A program made the position numbers and the translations under genes. Shown here piece by piece: positions 59,342-64,000 of a stretch of DNA of 64,000 bases; within the stretch, counting starts at the first letter, position 1, and each line of letters begins with the position of its first letter. A model generated the notes under the pieces. It was given only the letters and a program-made list of their open reading frames with translations. It searched no databases and was not told where the DNA came from. Where the stretch lies: contig NHZP01000015.1 of the NCBI GenBank assembly GCA_003313425.1, positions 496,001 to 560,000 of the forward strand, written 5' to 3'. This DNA comes from Pseudopyrenochaeta lycopersici. Lineage: Eukaryota; Ascomycota; Dothideomycetes; Pleosporales; Pseudopyrenochaetaceae.

Positions 59342-60306
59342 ATGGAGCGTACATCCAACGACTTGGATAACCCACGACATGAAAATCTAATATTTGGGAA
59401 GGACAGGACCTCACCAGTCACCGTCTCAAACATGCGAAGGCGACGTGTCAAAGATCAACGCCCAGATGGGTTAGAGCATTTAGGTTCGTCTATTGAGGTC
59501 CTCTAGTAGATTTAAGTCTATATGACTACGGACTGACGAGTTTGTCTCAAGCACCGTCGGGAACTATGTACACGGATACACAGTTACAGTCCATTCAGGA
59601 AATCGTATGCTATATTATCAGGATACATACTGTAGGGCTTGAGATGGCTAGATACGGCCGTAGACACATTCTCTTGGGGGATAGCCTCGATTCATCGATG
59701 GGTAAGGCGTCCATTCGTGTTAACTTAATAGAAAGAATCCTCAAACCTGAACTGGTCAATCTCGCGGATAGTATCGTAGGGCTCGAGGAATTACAGGGAA
59801 ACAGTCGAATCAGGGAATATGTGAAGACGCTGGATGTGGATGAGGCGCTAGCGTTCATAGAAGATCGACGCCCAGCAATTATTTACGCTGGATTGATTGA
59901 CACACAAAAGGCTTTCTTTGAGCTCTGCAGGCAGAGATTCTCAGAAAACACTTTATACGATACAGTTGACCACGAAGACTTGAGGTCCTACGAATGCATT
60001 AAAGGGATGCCGTGGCTGGTTAGTGACACAACGATTGCGTCGGTGGACTGGGGCAGTGTTGACATAGATGAGATCTATCGCCAACTGGTCACTTTACTAA
60101 AAATTCTGCGAGCTCTTCGCGACTCAATCGGTAAAGCAGTGGAGGAAAAGCAATTGAGTCAACTAGTGTTGGAGGATTTACGTCGCATGTTCAAGGGACT
60201 TGAGAGTAAAGACTATCATGAAATTTGTCGCTTGACACGAAAGCACCTCCCATATGAGCGATGCTTGGTTGACCTGGCATCGGAGCGTTGGTGGCAAGTT
60301 TTCTGA
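59342..60306 (+). CDS. helical protein of unknown function, 298 aa
   Basis: Proposed exons are 59342-59483 and 59552-60306, with a 68-nt intron (donor GTTCGT, branch CTGAC, acceptor TCAAG). The first 47 residues are polar and basic (SNMRRRRVKDQRPDG). The rest is predicted helical from its heptad-like pattern (EIVCYIIRIHTVGLEMARYG, LLKILRALRDSIGKAVEEK, LVLEDLRRMFKGLESKDYHE). There is no signal peptide or TM segment. I do not recognise a family. It lies 66 bp upstream of a four-TM protein gene on the same strand and faces a HET-domain gene. A HeLo- or NLR-partner-like role is a guess. A shorter form could start at ATG 59566. Confidence 0.6.
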
Positions 60307-60372
60307 CCTTGCCTTGACAACAGATGGCTGACACCAGGCAGGGACATAGGACAAGAGAGCAAGGGAGATGAG

Positions 60373-60783
60373 ATGAAATCAATCGACATCTCTTCAAAAT
60401 TTTCAACCCCGGCTATGCGTTCTACACTGACTTTCCTCGTTCCAACTGTATCACTACTTGCTATAGTCCCTGCTACATTGGCCTGGAGACATGGCGAGAC
60501 CAGATCAGGGGGCGCAAGCGACTCGGACTTCTACCAAGCCGTCTCAAACTGCATCATGCAACTTTTAGGTCTTGTTACTTTCATATGGCCAACGCTAAAC
60601 AATCCTCGTTTGTCTCACCTAACCTGGGTATGGATCTGGACTCTTGCTGGCTTTAGTGCGGTATGCGCCATCGTCAGTATTGCGCTTTATCTGGTTGCGT
60701 CACCTACGTGGAGTTTTGTCGTCGCTTTTGCCGGTGTGCTCGCTCAAGCAATTGTACAACTGCAGGTCATTAACGCAATATGA
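60373..60783 (+). CDS. small four-TM membrane protein, 136 aa
   Basis: Single exon with four hydrophobic segments: about 18-37 (TFLVPTVSLLAIVPATLAW), 57-73 (CIMQLLGLVTFIWP), 84-107 (WIWTLAGFSAVCAIVSIALY) and 112-133 (FVVAFAGVLAQAIVQLQVI). The loop between TM1 and TM2 is polar (RHGETRSGGASDSDFYQ). No family recognised. The gene follows the 298-aa gene at 66 bp, close enough that the two could be one transcript or one spliced gene, although no consensus donor joins them in phase. Starts at 60373 or, 14 codons later, at Met15 are both possible. Confidence 0.6.
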   Translation: MKSIDISSKFSTPAMRSTLTFLVPTVSLLAIVPATLAWRHGETRSGGASDSDFYQAVSNCIMQLLGLVTFIWPTLNNPRLSHLTWVWIWTLAGFSAVCAIVSIALYLVASPTWSFVVAFAGVLAQAIVQLQVINAI

Positions 60784-61014
60784 ATTATATCGAGACTAGC
60801 TCAAGAGGGAGTAAGGGTACATCGATGAAGCTCGCTGAGCTTCGCCTTTATAGATCCGAACCCGATAATGCAAGAGATACACATGATGATTTTTTACATC
60901 CATATTCAAATTTTCAGAATTTAAGTTAGGTAATGACTCTTCAATATTTTAGAAAAGCCTTCTATACCTTGACAGCACTGCAGCGCCAACGAGTGTTCGA
61001 TCAGTGAAGGCTTT

Positions 61015-62841
61015 CTACTCAAGCTCAATATCAGCAACGATCCACTCACCAACACGATCCCCCGGTTGAACATCACTCGAGAGCGTTCTGATATCTGGAA
61101 TATCTAGTAGCTTGGGAATTCTAGCAGTGCAAACATGGATATAGGTTCCATGGTCTTGTGGTCGTAGCACGACTGGTAAAGAACAACCCAATGCGATCCA
61201 GATCTCGTCGCCTTCCCGTACATCGCAGTCTGGACAGAGGCCGAGACACTTCTTTTCTGTAATTATCACTCCTCTTCCCGTAATTTCGAATAGTATCTTT
61301 CGTAATGGGCCGTAATCGGCTTTTGGGAGCAAGTGGCTGATGTTTTCGGCTAGGTATCCCACTCTCATATCAGCGGAATGTGTATTTTGAGAGAGACGAA
61401 TGAAGCAGGCCAAAGCAGACGCGAAGGCATTAGGAGATATTCTCTCCTCAAAATGGGTGTCGGTTAAAATCGTGTTGTATATCTCCTGAGGCAAATTTTG
61501 CATTCCTACTCCCCCGAAGATTCGCAAGTACAATCCGAGCAACGAGTCCCAGAACTGGTGAATAGTCATGCGGTAAATATTGAGATCACTAGTGAGAAGG
61601 CGACGCACAGTGTCTATTTTGATTCCGCGAACCTTGACTCTTTTTGTCTTTGTGCAAACAGAAACAGGGGAGCACTTGGTGCGCAGGACTGTTGCTTGAT
61701 AACCACCAAATTGATTGCCAATGCTCTTGCTATCGAGTGTAGCGCCCAACCATCTCCAAGGGAGCCATGTTGGAATTCTTTGATCATGTCTCCATGCATC
61801 ACCAGGTCTTTCCATCGTGTGCAGGGAGCTCATGTGCAGAAAGTCAAGATTTTTGTTTCCTGAAACGTGAGAAGCGGTTGCTTCAATTAGAACATCCACT
61901 TCAGTCTTAGAGTAATCAACTTCAATACCACCATATTTATAGTCAGCTGCAAGATGCATGATCGCATAGACACGATCCCGTGCATCGCTTATCCTAAGCT
62001 GACCACACCAGTCCAGCAGGTCGATTAACTTCCAACTTTTCCTTCCCTCTAGGTACTCTTTAAGGTAGTTCGAGGCTGGTCCGTCATATAGATTGAATGG
62101 CTCGAGATGATTTCTCCAGCTCTGCCCGAAGTCATCGGAATTCCAATTGGACAAGTATACCCAAAAAATAGCGGCGTCTTGAAAGCGTCCAAGAGACGCT
62201 CCTGGGATAACTATATCCCAACAATGGAGTTCAATCTTGCGTGCATTTAAAACTTCTTGCTGTATCCACGCACGGTTCCAGTACGGGTTTGAAAAGATGG
62301 GTGCCACTGGATCCCAAAAGCTAGGGTCTGGGCCAAGCTCCTTGAACACGATGTCTGGGGCGTTGCAAAAGTCCTTCAAGGCCGAAACCGCTACGTTTCC
62401 TTCTTCAATATCGGGTTCGTTAATCCAGATACGGACAGTAACCGCGCGATTGAAGATTAGCCTCATAAGCTTTATCTGATTTTCACGCTCGGATATATCC
62501 CCCTGGTTGATACAGATTGCATCGGCCCATATCACCAACGACTTGTGGGGGTATCGAAGATGATTTAGTGCCGTCTTGAGGTTGCTCGCAAGAGGCAAAG
62601 TCTTCCCAGAGACAGAAAGAGTTCCTACTGGTTTCGGATCGCCCCACATGTAAGACAAGGCATCAAAGCCTACATCGCCGTCGTCAATTGACACGGTTAG
62701 AAGCTCTCCTGAGAGCGCAGAGCCATCGCTACTGGAGTTAAGTTTGAGTATGCGGATGCATCTAGGCTCCAAGGTTTGGTATTCGTAAGCCTCTGCTTTC
62801 TCCGAACCAAAGTCTGTGGAACAGAGCAAGGTGTCTTCCAT
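61015..62841 (-). CDS. heterokaryon-incompatibility (HET) domain protein, 608 aa
   Basis: Single exon from ATG at 62841 (A at -3, G at +4). The HET domain (PF06985) occupies about residues 55-215: FDALSYMWGDP, LVIWADAICINQGDISEREN and NPYWNRAWIQQEVLNARKIE are its three conserved blocks. The remaining 390 residues are the usual variable partner region of such proteins (RISDARDRVYAIMHLAADYK is commonly conserved; a Cys-rich EGDEIW block near the C-terminus is typical). HET proteins act in allorecognition and trigger cell death on fusion of incompatible hyphae; many paralogues have no known role. It converges on the 298-aa and four-TM genes. The frame is intact. Confidence 0.93.
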   Translation of the reverse strand: MEDTLLCSTDFGSEKAEAYEYQTLEPRCIRILKLNSSSDGSALSGELLTVSIDDGDVGFDALSYMWGDPKPVGTLSVSGKTLPLASNLKTALNHLRYPHKSLVIWADAICINQGDISERENQIKLMRLIFNRAVTVRIWINEPDIEEGNVAVSALKDFCNAPDIVFKELGPDPSFWDPVAPIFSNPYWNRAWIQQEVLNARKIELHCWDIVIPGASLGRFQDAAIFWVYLSNWNSDDFGQSWRNHLEPFNLYDGPASNYLKEYLEGRKSWKLIDLLDWCGQLRISDARDRVYAIMHLAADYKYGGIEVDYSKTEVDVLIEATASHVSGNKNLDFLHMSSLHTMERPGDAWRHDQRIPTWLPWRWLGATLDSKSIGNQFGGYQATVLRTKCSPVSVCTKTKRVKVRGIKIDTVRRLLTSDLNIYRMTIHQFWDSLLGLYLRIFGGVGMQNLPQEIYNTILTDTHFEERISPNAFASALACFIRLSQNTHSADMRVGYLAENISHLLPKADYGPLRKILFEITGRGVIITEKKCLGLCPDCDVREGDEIWIALGCSLPVVLRPQDHGTYIHVCTARIPKLLDIPDIRTLSSDVQPGDRVGEWIVADIELE

Positions 62842-64000
62842 GATCTCTGGACTCGCTGATTGGATCTTGTGATGCTTCCTTCTTCCAGGCAAGATCAAGG
62901 TAGCGTCATGCTGTTCGCATCTAGTCCAAAACAGATAGAGTATTCTGAGTATGTGCGTTTGAATAGCAAGCGTAAGTTGAGCTTGATCATCGAGAGGCTC
63001 GGGGCTCGCTGCATGTGAAGACGTCGCGCACGTCGATCTCCAACCGCGGGCTGTAAATAGGCGTCGTGTTGTCGCGATCGGGCCACAACATCAGCAAGGC
63101 GAACTTATGCAAGTTATGAAAAGGATGTGTTGCGATTATTAGTATGGACGCAAACTAGAGAATAAATTGGAAGTGTGGGCGGAATACACGGTGTCGATTT
63201 AACGGAAACGAGGAAAATATTGGAACTCAGCGATATCTGAGGTATGAAGTCAAGCTCCAGCGATAGGTTTCAAACGCACGTACGTGCGATTTGTCTTGTG
63301 TAGGTTATCGAGGCGACCTGCAGCGTGCTTTTATGCGGGGTTGATGATTATGCTGAGGCTGTGCATGCCCATTTTGCTGAAGGAATTATCCACATGAAGG
63401 TGCCTCATTTCAGGAATCCTGTTGCTTGGCTATCACACATAGGTCACGAAGCAGCAAGGTGGCCAGCAACGCCATGCCGCCCAAAATGCTGTCTATGAGG
63501 TCAAATTGCTAGAATCACGCACCCCGTCCCCTATCCCAACAATATTATCCACAATATCAATCCTAAGGGCCGAACAAAGCATACACCCCGATGTAATGTG
63601 TGAATCAGGCGGCTTGGTGGAAGCAGGCTGAAGTTTGAGGGTGTGCTTCGTGAATGGTGGCTGTGCAACCTTCAGCTCGGGGAATATCAGAGTACAAAGT
63701 TCTCTCAGTTTCTTTGATACTCCTTTGCCACATAAAGCATGAACACTGTACCTTTGTGATACTACTAGCTGCGATGGTTGTGCAGTATCATCACGAAGCA
63801 ATTACTTCGCCTCAGTCAATTCGGATCCTCACATTATTGCTTTCTCGAAATCATCAAGCGCCACTACGCGGAGAATTCTCCGAGGTCGATGTAGACTAGA
63901 GCTTAAGTGCATCCTTCGAAGCTCATATGTATGGGGACCGCCAAATCCCCCGGGCACGATCACGATTATCAAGCGGGATTCAGCAGGGAAGGAAGAGATG
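62842..64000. other. HET promoter region and right-edge sequence
   Basis: About 1.16 kb to the window edge. It holds the HET gene promoter and a minus-strand frame at 63493-63801 without an early ATG that has a GCxLCxxL-like element (SGCMLCSALR), reminiscent of the N-terminus of some HET proteins. This could be an internal exon or relic of another gene; it is not called as a CDS. Confidence 0.4.

Noticed and set aside
62842..62898. 19-residue N-terminal extension of the HET protein.
   Set aside because: The extension begins with TTG; the first ATG is at 62841 in good context.

Overview
The window is nuclear DNA of a filamentous ascomycete. Gene content, intron style (mostly 46-90 nt, GT-AG, CTRAC-type branch points) and recognisable protein families point to a dothideomycete, probably Pleosporales; the order-level call is inference. 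It carries about 20 protein genes, most of them conserved single-copy housekeeping genes, one tRNA-Lys(CTT) and one TPP riboswitch, separated by several gene-poor stretches of 2-3.5 kb. Exon coordinates in the entries were assigned by hand from splice consensus, phase and protein continuity. They have not been checked against RNA.

Left part (1-19 kb): the 5' end of a Gly/Gln-rich protein leaving the window on the minus strand, an MpaB-type ER-bound oxygenase, an Atos-family protein, the rRNA-processing protein Fyv7, a three-repeat Myb regulator with six introns, tRNA-Lys, a basic-secretory-protein (BSP) family metallopeptidase and an Sdt1-type pyrimidine 5'-nucleotidase.

Centre (19-50 kb): a 730-aa low-complexity conserved protein, a 990-aa multi-KH RNA-binding protein, a mitochondrial rhodanese, an ABCB full transporter, a TOK-type K+ channel, electron-transfer flavoprotein alpha (divergent from the SWI/SNF-RSC subunit Swi3/Rsc8), the intermembrane-space oxidoreductase Mia40, the outer-membrane protein OM14 and a LIM-RhoGAP (Rga type). 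Rhodanese, ETF-alpha, Mia40 and OM14 are all mitochondrial, but they are separately transcribed genes, not an operon.

Right part (50-64 kb): thiazole synthase THI4 with a TPP riboswitch and an upstream ORF in its leader, the CLASP protein Stu1, and then a more accessory-looking end. This end has an unrecognised 298-aa helical protein, a 136-aa four-TM protein and a convergent HET-domain protein, plus a possible HET-like fragment at the right edge.

Most interesting observations: OM14 is only in frame if a 2-nt microexon is included; other very short exons occur in SDT1 (13 nt) and the Myb gene (25 nt); the RhoGAP has a GC-AG intron in its first LIM domain and a 111-codon in-frame ORF starting directly at its stop codon; the Atos gene has a stop-free 87-nt intron (exitron-like); and a HET gene faces a two-gene partner pair of unknown function.
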